21,655 nucleotides of DNA from Elysia marginata (GCA_019649035.1 BMAT01004904.1:296468-318122), one strand, 5' to 3'. Positions 12,301 through 18,677 are shown, counted from the stretch's first letter. Made by a program: numbers and translations. The notes: generated by a model not told the origin, from the letters alone.

Positions 12301-15300
12301 GCAATCCAAGGCGATCTGTCAGCAACAACCGTAGGAGTACCAGCACAAGCAGAACCAGTAGTGCTACTTCCGCTGTCAGCAGTAGCACAAACTGCAGCAG
12401 CATCAAAACCAGCAATGCCAGAAATAGCCACAACAATGGCAGAAACAGCACCAGCAGTAGCACCAAAAATGGCACGACCAGTGGCAGAGGCAGCACGGTA
12501 CAATGCAGCAAGGCCAGCACCAGGAGTAGCACCAGTAGCAGTAGAGATAGAGACAGCACCAGCAGCTGTGGTAGAGAAAGTAGCAGAAATAGCACAGGCA
12601 GTAGCAGTGACACCTTGAGTCCCTCAAGCCCAGCCTCCTGCACTACTGTTAACACTGTCATGACCCAGGGTCGTGGCCGCGGTGTAAGGCCAAAAGCTTC
12701 AAGCAGTCCCTCGTCTACGATCACCACCACCACATTTTGTAACAACTGCCGCACATTTAGCAAGTCACGCTCTCCCTCATTGTCATCATCCAGCAGGGAT
12801 AGAGGTTTGAACCTATTCTTTTCTTGTCTCCAGCAGTGGCCTTGAGAATGCTGCCGTGTGTGCTACTGTTGATGCCCACTTAGCAGCGTTGTCCTGTTTT
12901 GCTGCCTCGCCCAGTTCTCTGTCACAAAAGCTTTTGAGTTTAATTATTTGTGCAAAGTAAAAAGGATTTTTCCCCTCTCCTTACCAATTTTGTTTTGATC
13001 GTAATCTTTTCAAATCTGTAATTTTATAGCGTGTGTTTTTTTGTTTTGTTTTGCCTACAATAACAGCATGTGTTTCTGAAAGCAATATGTAAGTCCATAA
13101 AAAGTAGTCAATACTGTATGTACTGCATGCTGATTTACATCAATGTTTGGTGTTTTCTATAAATGTATTTTCTAGCAAGAAACTTGATTGATAGCATAGA
13201 AATGCTTTTGGATAAAACTTTTTGAAGTAGAAAGGTTTTGAAAGCTAAATCGAGTTATCCTAGAATATTCTTTTTTAATGAAGTGAATATGATCCATAAT
13301 TCTGGAAACAATAAACTTCTACCAGTCATTAAAAAGTTTGTAAAAGATGTTTATTTTTATAAATTTTTTTGGTGCAAAATATCAGTGCAACACATGTCTT
13401 AGATTTTTAACATGCCAGCAGTTGAAAGTTTTAAAACCATGCCAGCTGGAACATCATCTATCAAATTCTTAGAACCATTAAAAACATCCTTATCATCATC
13501 ATCATCATCGTCATCATCGTCGTCATTTCATATTGTACTGTTTGTCTCTGTTTTATTGTTTTTTTCTTTTTAATCCAGAATGTAAGAGCATTATTTAAAA
13601 TTTGGTTGAAATATAAAGCTGCTCATTCAGTTACCACCTTGTTTTTATTTTTTTGTGTGGCAAATTCAGTAAATGCTTTGGATTCATATATAATTGCTTC
13701 TTGTGTCTATAAAAATGTGACATTACCCCTGAAGCTATATTTTTACGCTGCTTTGAAGTTATATCCAAGGCTGGGATTTTTATTTATCTATAGATATGAT
13801 CAAAAGCTACATTTTCAGCGAGTGTTAACTATTTCAGTAGATCTTGATTGTACAAAGTGTGTCATTGAACTTTTGTTAACATTTTGTTACCTGACAATTT
13901 CATACGGTCAAATCATTTGGAATTTCTACGGCTCATTTGCCTCTTTGCGTTGCTTATATATTCCTGACACATGGCAGTCAATTTAAATAAAATTTTATAC
14001 CTTTTTAAACGTTATTCATGCAAGTTTCAATCAACAATCTTATCTCTTTTCAAAGTTAAAAAAAACTGGTTTTTGCAGTGATTACGCTCTAAATTTAAAA
14101 CATCTCAGGGGCTTAGAGTCAAAAGTCTCCATCTGCAACTATAATCTATTGCAGATGGGACCTTTTAACTTTATTCCCACAATCTCATGATGACAATCAA
14201 TTTAATTGTTCATTAACAGTAGCTAGTGCCTGCAATTTTTGTCAGCTCATTGAAGTGATTTGCTGTTTTCCTTTCAAAGTAAACCTTTCTGTGTTTAGGT
14301 CATTGTTTTATCTTGATTGAAAGACACATGGAAGCAAATTTATGTCTGCATGTGTATTTTCCCTTTCATTTGAATGTGTGTGGGTATAAGAAGGCTGTGA
14401 AGGTGTTTGCTTATTGAAGTTGTAAATGAATCTATTGCAGTGACTTTATTCAATAGCAGTTAACATGATTTCATTATATAATGCAGGGCTGATACATGAG
14501 CTTTACCAGTCTGTTAATTTTTAGCTTGTTGAATGTAAGATAAATGAAAGTGTCTAAGCTTTTTTTTTTTTGGAGAGAAACAAATAGAATATCAGTTGCT
14601 ATAAGAATTTTTCTTTTCGGAAGATTTCTTGCTGACTTCCAAATAAAAATATTTCCATCTCTTTTATACCGTTTCCTTTTTCTCTTTGCTTTCACCAACA
14701 TCAAGAATACAATTAGGTAAATAGCTTTATGAAACCATGTAGGAAGCTGCCACTATCCTGTTAATAATATTTTATATTTTATCCTCTTAGTGCGAGATTT
14801 GGATGGTCGGCTCAAGAGTTCTCCCAAGGACTTGCTCCAGCAAAAGCCTGTAAGGACCTCTGTGGGTCTGACTTCACCAGTGAAGGCATCACCTCCCGTG
14901 ATAACCAGTCCATCAGCCCGGAGGATCACCCAGGAGCGGGAGCGTCGACGTAGTAGCACAACCCAGGAGGATGGTAAAGAGAACACTTCTGGTCCACTTG
15001 GCAGCAGCTCTGGATCTGGAACCCTGCCACGCCGCACGCGGCCTTCCTACTTCAAGCCCACCCAGAGCTCTAAGAACAAAACAAGCCGCACTAGCGGGGA
15101 TGGTCAGGAGGCTCCTCTGTCTGGAAGGAGAGTCACTTCAGTGTTCAATAGCGGTGGAACTTCAAGCGGTAGCGGTGGTGGAGGAAAGCTAAGCAGCAGA
15201 ATGAGACTGTCTAGCTCCAAAATGGCTCAATATGCATCAACTCCTAACTTAATGAGCTCGCTAGATGATGATGATGAAGGAGGAACAAATGCTGATGAAG

Positions 15301-18005
15301 ATGAGGACATAAAGACAAGACAAAACAAACCAAAGGTTTCAAAGTTAAAGTTTACATCCACTACCAACCTACGCCTTCTGTCAGACCTGTCTCGCAGTGT
15401 TCCTGATGTTAATGATGAAGGTTCAAGCACCGACAGCAGCTCAACAGGGTCAGGCCCAGGGAGCCATGTGACAAGACCATCTAGCTTAGGTAAAACATTT
15501 CCTATACATTCCTCTTCAGCTGTCATTAAGCGTCTGCCGCAACATCCAGCTAAAACTACACAGTCAACATTTAATAACATGGCTGCTGTGGACCAGGCAG
15601 ACACCCAGCCACTGCGACGTAAGACTTCAGCATCGGAGATGACCCTTGACCAGGCCAAGAGCATCCTTCTGGGTAAGTCTGGGCTGCTGCCTAGCAAAGT
15701 CACTCCTACCTCAGACAGTGGGGCAGGCACCTCAGTGCGTGGCAGTACATCCCCAGAGTCAATGCCCTCGTCTCTGGCATCAACAGTGACCTCAGGGGGC
15801 TCTCCTCCGCGGTTTGACCTCACCTCTGCCAGTCCAGCTCAGAGGGCGCTGGTACAGGATATAGAGCAAACTGCTAATAGCTTGCGGCACCAACAGCAAA
15901 GACAACTTCAAAATAACTTTTCTCCTCAGCGCCAAGAGCTATCAAATCTTGAGGCTAGCCCACAAGACCTGCCTGAAAGAGACCAGCCAGCACACAACCA
16001 GCGCCGCATAGCACCTAAATCTCTTTCCATCTCCCTGGAAAATGGCTCAGTCTCAGGCTCATCACAAACATTCCACCAGCAGCACATGGACCAGAGGGTT
16101 CCAGCTACAAACTCCACCTTCTTGGTCCAAGGTGATCAGATGCCACCCTCCTCTTTAAACAGAGATGGTGTTGATCATGAAAAGGAAGAAGAGACTGGAT
16201 TATCAGTTCGTGAGCGCATTGCTCAGTTCCTGAATCCTAGACCCGTTTTGTCAACGACTGACCTGGACAGGTCAAGATTGTCTCTGCCCCTGGATAAGAA
16301 AACAGTGGCAGCTCCAAATCCAGGTAAAATCCTATATTTAAAAAAATAGAGAATTTTTTTGCCAACAGCCACAGGTTAGGCAATGGATGAAATCCCTCAA
16401 TTTTGTGTCTATAGGTGGGGTAATGCATCATTCTAGAGACATGCACCAAAGCTGGTCATTTGAGGCTAAACAATGGAGATTATTTTCGGGTGGCATGCTA
16501 AAGAAAGATTTATTGACCTACATATGGCCCACTAGGCAGAAAACAATTTTTGCGGACTTCATTCTCCACCTATTTATCTCAGCAATACTTTTTATATCTG
16601 CTTGTAACCAAACTACTTGAAACAGTTGACAAGCCTTTAACTAAAATAATATTTTTTTTTTATAAAGAAACAAGTCCCTTAATGGGATGGTCATTTAAAT
16701 TCAAAATGACTTACAAAGTTACACTGGAGCTATCTGTTGCGTTTTAGTTGAAAACCATTTTAACATCCAAATAATTTCAAAATTGAACAATTTAATTGCT
16801 CTTCTTCCTTTAACAAAGCCAAGATATGAATGTACAGCCATGAATATAATTTCAAAGGATTCACAAAAGATACATAGTCCCATCATGTATGTTTATGTTT
16901 GTACATTGATATCCTAATGGTAAGCTTGATTAAGTATCCTTGTAGGCTTATTGGCATCCTCTCAATTTTTTTTTCAGTGTCAGTAGCACAGTGCCAGACG
17001 CTGATTCAAGACTTTTACTCTAAACTGGATTCCCTCAAAGATGTCTTCCATCAGGTTAGTGATTGCTTTCCGTCTGGATGAAAATTTAAGTTTGTGAAAT
17101 GATATGTATGGCTTTTAAACATGCTTGTCCTAAAAAGAAAAATTTTTTGACAGACAAAACAGGGATTGTAAATTGTATAAAAAATGGTTTGGATTTGTCA
17201 TGTAATTTTACATATTCACTGTTGAGATTAAGTGTGCTAACATATACTTTTTGAAAAACAGTATCAATTTTAGTAAATATGTTTCCAATTTTTCATTTTT
17301 TCCTTTTTTAAAACTATTATAACCTTCAAAGGAAGTTTAGGTAAAGAGGTGGGTTGACATGTACATGGTACTTGAAAAGTTTTTTAAAAATTAAAAAAAA
17401 AAAAGAAAAAAATTTCAGACTGGTGAAGATGCATAAAAAACTAACTGTAAGTTATACGTTCAGATAGGGATGTTCTGTATTGAATATATTCTTGTATCTG
17501 GCAGGTTGAAGGGAAGACTGATGACAACTCCTGTCAAGTCATGTCCCTTCTTGGCGCAGCTTTCCACCAGTCTCACAAACTTATGGCTGACTTGGCCTCA
17601 AAGGCCCCCAGCCCACCAGGAAATGATGGCATTGCACTTCAACAATTTGGCATCAAAGAATCAAGCTCAACGTCTCAAGCTAGACAGCCACCCTCAGCAG
17701 CAAATTCATCGTCATCATCATCATCATCATCTGTAAAAGGACCCCAGGAAAAAGCATTCCAGTCACAGGCAGCAACACATCAGCCTAAATGTCTAGGTGG
17801 GGAGAGTTTGCCAGGAACTCTGAAAGTGTCAAACTCCTCTGCACAAAGATCTCAGGACTTGGCGGATTCTTCCCTGTCAGAGGCAGTGAAAACTATGCTC
17901 GAACCTCTGCTCTCACATTTCTCTTCAGAACTGACACAGGAGCTCTTGAAATTTATTCAGGATGGCAGCGGAAAAGTGAATCACCACCAGATGATACAGC
18001 AATAG
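262..18005 (+). CDS. mapkbp1: MAPKBP1/WDR62-family scaffold protein, C-terminal 1430 residues (14 exons, 5' end outside window)
   Basis: Joining exons 262-339, 2866-3092, 4137-4219, 4629-4756, 6235-6467, 6916-6964, 7897-7953, 9656-9736, 10314-10374, 10758-10781, 11644-12804, 14791-16323, 16978-17054 and 17505-18005 gives 4293 nt with no internal stop. Every junction has GT-AG and a consistent phase, which is strong evidence for one gene. The family call rests on short colinear matches to vertebrate MAPKBP1 recalled from memory: SESTDPISL (exon 4), EDFVRENFEE (exon 5), ARFM, KMAQ...STPNL (exon 12), SVAQCQTLIQDF (exon 13) and the last helix of exon 14. Family members are N-terminal WD40 scaffolds that bind JNK and MKK7 and act in JNK/NF-kB signalling and at spindle poles. 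The C-terminus mediates dimerisation. The WD40 part must lie upstream. MAPKBP1 and WDR62 are paralogues in vertebrates and I cannot separate them here; many invertebrates may carry a single pro-orthologue. The residue numbers used below count from residue 1 at position 262. Confidence 0.82.
385..560. repeat. GC/CpG-rich patch with inverted repeat, possible transposon fragment
   Basis: This stretch is much richer in CG dinucleotides than the surrounding intron (cgtcgagcccgacgg, ggaccggcg, cgccggtcccgacgccgg). GGACCGGCG at 481-489 is the exact inverse complement of CGCCGGTCC at 543-551. Its composition differs sharply from its neighbours, which suggests an inserted mobile-element fragment. I cannot assign a family. 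Confidence 0.3.
801..922. repeat. (TTC)n / pyrimidine microsatellite
   Basis: An uninterrupted TTC/CTT triplet tract of about 60 bases (roughly 824-884) is flanked by imperfect TCC/TTC repeats. A purine-only complement of this length can form triplex DNA and is commonly length-variable. Confidence 0.95.
1431..1560. repeat. GA-rich purine tract
   Basis: About 130 bases of imperfect GAGA/GGGA/GACA repeats on the + strand. The complementary strand gives the Ser/Leu-rich open frames of this area, which are repeat artefacts. Confidence 0.9.
2866..3092 (+). CDS. mapkbp1: exon 2 (residues 27-102)
   Basis: Acceptor tctctag precedes 2866 and donor AG/gtgtgt follows 3092. The exon is 227 nt, phase 0 in and phase 2 out. 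The sequence is basic at the start (TPRRREANFF, then ARKRWSERFDLVG) and turns acidic (HEDTDELDTGSD), ending TTEIIYLPTESDLDPSP. In vertebrate family members a basic/Trp patch followed by an acidic stretch containing an I-V-Y-P segment lies in the same place, between the WD40 domain and the SES-T acidic region, so this fits MAPKBP1/WDR62. It is GC-rich compared with its introns, as are the other coding exons. No catalytic motif is expected; this is likely a disordered, phosphorylatable linker. Confidence 0.8.
3093..4136 (+). other. intron 2
   Basis: AT-rich sequence of about 1 kb with several poly-A and poly-T runs and a C8-9 run near 3638-3646. No recognisable element or additional exon. The short open frames on both strands look like chance. 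Confidence 0.6.
4137..4219 (+). CDS. mapkbp1: exon 3 (residues 102-129)
   Basis: Acceptor ggcctttctttcag has a good pyrimidine tract; donor is GATG/gttagt. The exon is 83 nt and enters in phase 2, so AG plus C makes Ser, giving SYKVFAVENLRKSSAKTNMG and then SAFQQDDG. It leaves in phase 1. It is too short to stand out as an open frame, but the phase fits exactly between exons 2 and 4, both of which are solid. The peptide carries a small basic Ser-rich patch (LRKSSAK) that could be a phosphorylation site, though that is only inference. No domain recognised. Confidence 0.75.
4220..4628 (+). other. intron 3
   Basis: A 409-base AT-rich intron with an ordinary gttagt donor and a pyrimidine-rich acceptor. 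Nothing else seen. Confidence 0.6.
4629..4756 (+). CDS. mapkbp1: exon 4, acidic SES-T-P region (residues 130-172)
   Basis: Acceptor ctttccatag with an upstream pyrimidine run; donor GACAAG/gtgagc. The exon is 128 nt, phase 1 in and phase 0 out. It encodes ASESTDPISLEDEEDVND, then ETLISSTPTTPSDPDKVF. This is one of the best family anchors: vertebrate MAPKBP1 has an SES-T-EPLS-D segment followed by an acidic run and then an S-P-T-PDQE stretch just before the conserved QFL-HFE motif, and the same order is seen here across exons 4 and 5. The TPTTPSD run offers two proline-directed Ser/Thr sites, consistent with a MAP-kinase scaffold but unproven. Confidence 0.85.
4757..6234 (+). other. intron 4
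   Basis: A 1.5-kb intron. It has a tRNA-like fragment near its start (4941-5003, minus strand), a T-rich stretch (5003-5100), and then about 800 bases of more mixed composition than other introns. That mixed part includes a second B-box-like GGGTTTGAATC at 5717-5727 on the + strand. It may be decayed mobile-element sequence. No exon recognised. Confidence 0.5.
4941..5003 (-). repeat. tRNA-derived (SINE-like) fragment, tentative
   Basis: On the minus strand, GTTCAAATCTC (complement of 4954-4964) resembles the RNA polymerase III B box GGTTCGANTCC. Just upstream, TTCAGTTGGCTGG resembles a tRNA D-arm/A box. The spacing between the two is far shorter than in a tRNA, so at most this is a deleted, decayed tRNA-SINE relic. 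Repeat-library comparison would decide. Confidence 0.25.
6235..6467 (+). CDS. mapkbp1: exon 5, conserved EDFVRENFEE motif (residues 173-250)
   Basis: Acceptor ttatcatttcag; donor TTCAA/gtgagt. The exon is 233 nt, phase 0 in and phase 2 out. It begins EDFVRENFEEDTFSQIPLEKF, matching in place and pattern the family's E-FL-HFE-L helix. A helix-forming Glu/Leu-rich stretch follows (LESSEALEQQALERG), then five alanines encoded by GCC/GCT repeats, and then SPRLSLSARFMSRAG, which resembles the vertebrate S-RF patch. The first half is probably helical and the second half disordered and basic. An open frame on the opposite strand here is a shadow. Confidence 0.87.
6468..6915 (+). other. intron 5
   Basis: A 448-base AT-rich intron with several poly-A/T runs and a good gtgagt donor. 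Nothing else seen. Confidence 0.6.
6916..6964 (+). CDS. mapkbp1: exon 6 (residues 250-266)
   Basis: A 49-nt exon with acceptor ttttttcccatcccag and donor TTTAAT/gtgagt. One base completes the Lys codon split from exon 5, giving K-NSISSHVTNRQDTWFN, and it leaves in phase 0. The exact phase fit, good splice sites at both ends and smooth continuation into exon 7 support it despite its size. The peptide is polar with one Trp. No motif recognised. Confidence 0.78.
6965..7896 (+). other. intron 6
   Basis: A 932-base, strongly AT-rich intron. The only non-random texture is a CA-rich stretch near 6990-7050. The open frame at 7590-7811 has no recognisable features and is treated as chance. Confidence 0.6.
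7897..7953 (+). CDS. mapkbp1: exon 7 (residues 267-285)
   Basis: A 57-nt exon (19 codons, phase 0-0) between acceptor atcaatctcacag and donor TTAGCT/gtaagt. It encodes RNKMEMSRAMDETRRSLLA, a basic amphipathic segment that probably forms a helix. Being 0-0 in phase and a multiple of three, it can be skipped without breaking the frame. It joins exon 6 and exon 8 with no stop. No family motif is identified within it. Confidence 0.78.
7997..8068. repeat. 36-bp tandem duplication (2 copies)
   Basis: Copies 7997-8032 and 8033-8068 start GACAAGCTGTCTT and share CTTTAATCTGAT and CTCTGT. They differ at about five positions, so the duplication is recent or maintained. Confidence 0.85.
8640..8770. repeat. 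imperfect minisatellite, unit about 45 bp
   Basis: Recurring blocks of CATTCCTAGTGCT, TAACTATGCCAT and ATGTGCACATT occur about three times with irregular divergence. One copy contains the perfect palindrome AATGTGCACATT (8733-8744). Confidence 0.6.
9432..9585. repeat. (TCTG)n / (TC)n microsatellite
   Basis: About 150 bases of interrupted CTGT and CTCT repeats lie roughly 70-220 bases upstream of exon 8. On the + strand it is an intronic pyrimidine/UCUG-rich tract of the kind bound by PTB- or CELF-type splicing factors, though that role is not shown here. Confidence 0.95.
9656..9736 (+). CDS. mapkbp1: exon 8 (residues 286-312)
   Basis: An 81-nt exon (27 codons, phase 0-0). Acceptor tgttctcatcag, donor GAAGAG/gtaaca. 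It encodes MNTRNDLIGSNSPEKEDPPS followed by PPTKLEE: polar, proline-rich and acidic, with one Ser-Pro site. The initial Met is internal to the protein, not a start codon. It follows a long TC/TCTG repeat in the upstream intron (9432-9585) and may be an optional cassette because its length is a multiple of three. Confidence 0.75.
9737..10313 (+). other. intron 8
   Basis: A 577-base AT-rich intron with two poly-T runs shortly before the exon 9 acceptor. Nothing else recognised. Confidence 0.6.
10314..10374 (+). CDS. mapkbp1: exon 9 (residues 313-333)
   Basis: A 61-nt exon with acceptor attgtccccctag and donor CATCAG/gtactg. It enters in phase 0, encodes VNEMLKEGNSPGQYATSPPS and leaves in phase 1. 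It carries two Ser-Pro sites. Together with exons 7 and 8 it forms a small helical-then-disordered linker ahead of the microexon and the giant exon 11. The donor base G can combine with CA (start of exon 11) or GA (start of the microexon), so both joins keep the frame. Confidence 0.75.
10375..10757 (+). other. intron 9
   Basis: A 383-base intron between exon 9 and the microexon. It contains pyrimidine-rich stretches (10480-10530 TTTC repeats; 10585-10690 C/T-rich) upstream of the microexon. Such tracts are typical context for regulated microexons but do not prove it. Confidence 0.55.
10758..10781 (+). CDS. mapkbp1: exon 10, 24-nt microexon (phase 1-1)
   Basis: Acceptor ctatttgcag ends at 10757 and a consensus donor gtaagt starts at 10782. 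The 24 bases between, entered in phase 1, encode GIFDLSHQ plus the first base of the next codon. The 1-1 phase means inclusion or skipping leaves the downstream frame unchanged. Both splice sites are good, but a feature this short can arise by chance, and exon 9 can join exon 11 directly, so it is called as an optional exon. Confidence 0.55.
10782..11643 (+). other. intron 10
   Basis: An 862-base AT-rich intron with an excellent gtaagt donor after the microexon and a weak NAGNAG acceptor before exon 11. No other structure recognised. Confidence 0.55.
11644..12804 (+). CDS. mapkbp1: exon 11, giant Ser/Thr/Asn-rich low-complexity exon (residues 341-727)
   Basis: An 1161-nt exon, phase 1-1. The acceptor is weak (gcacccatcag/cag) and is a NAGNAG site, so one codon may be optional. 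Donor AGAG/gtttga is also weak, but phase 1 matches exon 12. The first ~150 codons are of normal composition (FTVPGFSFDVGSPPESLVGD, FLADSIMESQQ, a Pro/Gln/His-rich part, RPHRARRGSLKSPS). From about 12090 on the protein is almost all Ser, Thr, Asn, Arg and Gly, written as runs of AGC, AGT and ACC codons (12255-12620), which also opens other frames and the opposite strand. It is probably disordered and rich in basophilic and proline-directed phosphorylation sites. I recall nothing equivalent in vertebrate MAPKBP1, so it looks lineage-specific. An alternative phase-1 donor lies at 12681/12682. Confidence 0.75.
13492..13526. repeat. (ATC)n microsatellite
   Basis: A run of about eleven ATC/GTC triplets in intron 11. 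It shares its unit with the coding TCA run of exon 14. Confidence 0.9.
14109..14178. other. intronic hairpin of pre-miRNA-like size
   Basis: Arms 14109-14138 and 14149-14178 pair around a 10-base loop (ctataatcta). The inner 10 bp, CCATCTGCAA with TTGCAGATGG, are perfect. Two mismatches and a wobble follow, then five pairs (AAAAG/CTTTT), one mismatch, TGA/TCA pairing with a wobble, and GGG/CCC at the base. The size, small loop and scattered mismatches resemble a metazoan miRNA precursor hosted in an intron, but no expression or conservation evidence is available. An unannotated inverted-repeat element is the alternative. Strand is undetermined because both orientations fold. Confidence 0.35.
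14791..16323 (+). CDS. mapkbp1: exon 12, giant exon with KMAQ/STPNL patch and candidate JNK-docking motifs (residues 728-1238)
   Basis: A 1533-nt exon, phase 1-1, between acceptor ttatcctcttag and donor CCAG/gtaaaa. It encodes 511 residues, mostly disordered: SPARRITQERERRRSST, TLPRRTRPSYFKP, a Gly/Ser run, SSSKMAQYASTPNLMSSLDD (15216-15262), a DDDDE acidic run, KVSKLKFTSTTNLRLLSDLS, and near the end LSVRERIAQFLNPRP and DLDRSRLSLPL. The KMAQ...STPNL patch corresponds in position and pattern to the MAK-SRS-SVGENL patch recalled for vertebrate MAPKBP1. KPKVSKLKF (15327-15353) and RSRLSL (16269-16286) fit the basic-x-hydrophobic-x-hydrophobic D-motif that JNK uses for docking. JNK binding is known for the family; these particular sites are inference. 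Confidence 0.85.
16324..16977 (+). other. intron 12
   Basis: A 654-base AT-rich intron with donor gtaaaa and a strong T-run acceptor. No other feature recognised; the short open frames here are taken as chance. Confidence 0.6.
16978..17054 (+). CDS. mapkbp1: exon 13, start of the conserved C-terminal helical domain (residues 1239-1264)
   Basis: A 77-nt exon. It has a strong acceptor (a run of T then cag) and donor CATCAG/gttagt; phase 1 in, 0 out. It encodes VSVAQCQTLIQDFYSKLDS then LKDVFHQ. This is the clearest family signature: vertebrate MAPKBP1 has S-EQCEQLV-EL...A-LYHSV at the equivalent place, with the Gln-Cys-x-x-Leu spacing and the final helix turn retained. In the family this C-terminal helical region mediates self-association of WDR62 and MAPKBP1 and lies in the JNK/MKK7-binding half of the protein. 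Confidence 0.88.
17055..17504 (+). other. intron 13
   Basis: A 450-base AT-rich intron with donor gttagt. It has an A-rich run near 17390-17412. Nothing else seen. Confidence 0.6.
17505..18005 (+). CDS. mapkbp1: exon 14, terminal coding exon with stop (residues 1265-1430)
   Basis: Acceptor tatctggcag, phase 0, then 166 codons and TAG (18003-18005). The first part, TDDNSCQVMSLLGAAFHQSH then KLMADLASK, continues the helical domain and parallels the vertebrate QLLRDTFSSVRQEL helix. A disordered insert follows, with nine consecutive Ser codons (17706-17732) written mostly as TCA, a coding microsatellite likely to vary in length. The last helix, LSEAVKTMLEPLLSHFSSEL then TQELLKFIQDGS, parallels LLEQYSELLLRAV in vertebrate MAPKBP1 and ends the protein at nearly the same distance. 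The two conserved helices are therefore split by a Ser-rich linker longer than the one I recall in vertebrates. Confidence 0.88.
   Translation, partial: VEGKTDDNSCQVMSLLGAAFHQSHKLMADLASKAPSPPGNDGIALQQFGIKESSSTSQARQPPSAANSSSSSSSSSVKGPQEKAFQSQAATHQPKCLGGESLPGTLKVSNSSAQRSQDLADSSLSEAVKTMLEPLLSHFSSELTQELLKFIQDGSGKVNHHQMIQQ
17706..17732 (+). repeat. coding TCA microsatellite (Ser9) in exon 14
   Basis: Nine consecutive Ser codons, seven of them TCA, in the linker between the two conserved C-terminal helices. Length variation would change the linker without altering the frame. Confidence 0.9.
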
Positions 18006-18293
18006 TACTTTTTTCCTCAATCTTTGCCCTTGACTTTGAACAAAAGTACAGTGATAGTAAAATTATTTCCAAGGGCAAAGACAGTTCCCAACTAGCTGTA
18101 TTTCTCTTTGAGGTGAATTTGTTTTGTTATGAAGAAACATTTTTTCCATATTATGTGACTCTTTTTTGGGCTTAAAAGTTATATTTTGTGCCTCTAAAGA
18201 TTTCTTTCTAACATATCAGTCAAGTGAAGCAGAGCTTATAGCCAAGTCTTTCTTCTCTTCTTTTTTTATTGCTGCAGAAACCAATAACACATT

Positions 18294-18299
18294 AATAAA
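18294..18299 (+). terminator. candidate proximal polyadenylation signal AATAAA
   Basis: AATAAA sits 289 bases after the stop codon. A modest U-rich stretch (ctgtttatctatgg) lies about 35 bases further on. It could make a short 3' UTR isoform that lacks the 18678-18771 inverted repeat. Confidence 0.25.
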
Positions 18300-18677
18300 T
18301 CCCAAGTATAAATATAATCATGCTTCCACAACTGTTTATCTATGGATGGATGATCTATGACGATGAGTAACTAGAGATAACCATATCCTTATTCACTGTT
18401 CATAAATTTTATCGAATTTAGGGCTATAAGTACTTTGTTGGAATAAGCTGATACTTTTTGTCATAAAGCGTTCTAAAGATACTCAAGGTTGCTATCAAAT
18501 AGGATTGAAATGTACATGTTTTTAAAAGTGGAAAATCATTAAAAAAAACCAATGTACTTTTAATTATTCTTTCTTGCTATCTTTTTACAGACTCAGAACT
18601 AAAAGCGATGATTTGAAATGTCCTTAAAAAGTTTTGTACAATGGGACCAGTACTTGAAACATAAACATTCTGGTGCT

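Larger units (their letters stand above)
12805..14790 (+). other. intron 11 (2 kb), with hairpin and intronic AATAAA sites
   Basis: A weak gtttga donor and a good ttatcctcttag acceptor. If the donor is not used, the exon 11 frame runs on for 13 codons to TGA at 12843-12845. AATAAA occurs at 13310 and 13986, so an early-terminated transcript is conceivable. An ATC microsatellite lies at 13492-13526 and the miRNA-like hairpin at 14109-14178. The 126-codon open frame at 13606-13986 lacks an ATG start and any recognisable domain. Confidence 0.55.

Noticed and set aside
12253-12763. Long open frames in another + frame and on the minus strand over exon 11
   Set aside because: They arise from the AGC/ACC codon repeats of the real exon; the products are Ala- or Leu/Val-repeats without start context or neighbours.
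13606-13986. 126-codon + strand open frame in intron 11
   Set aside because: It starts at TTG rather than ATG, has no recognisable domain, and its composition (Phe/Leu/Tyr/Ile-rich) is what AT-rich DNA gives. It has no splice sites in phase with the gene.
15227-15823. 198-codon minus strand open frame opposite exon 12
   Set aside because: Shadow of the coding exon. The + strand frame is the one that splices in phase and carries the family motifs.
17789-18175. 128-codon + strand open frame overlapping the end of exon 14 and the 3' UTR
   Set aside because: Out of frame with the conserved C-terminal helices and with no supporting splice site.
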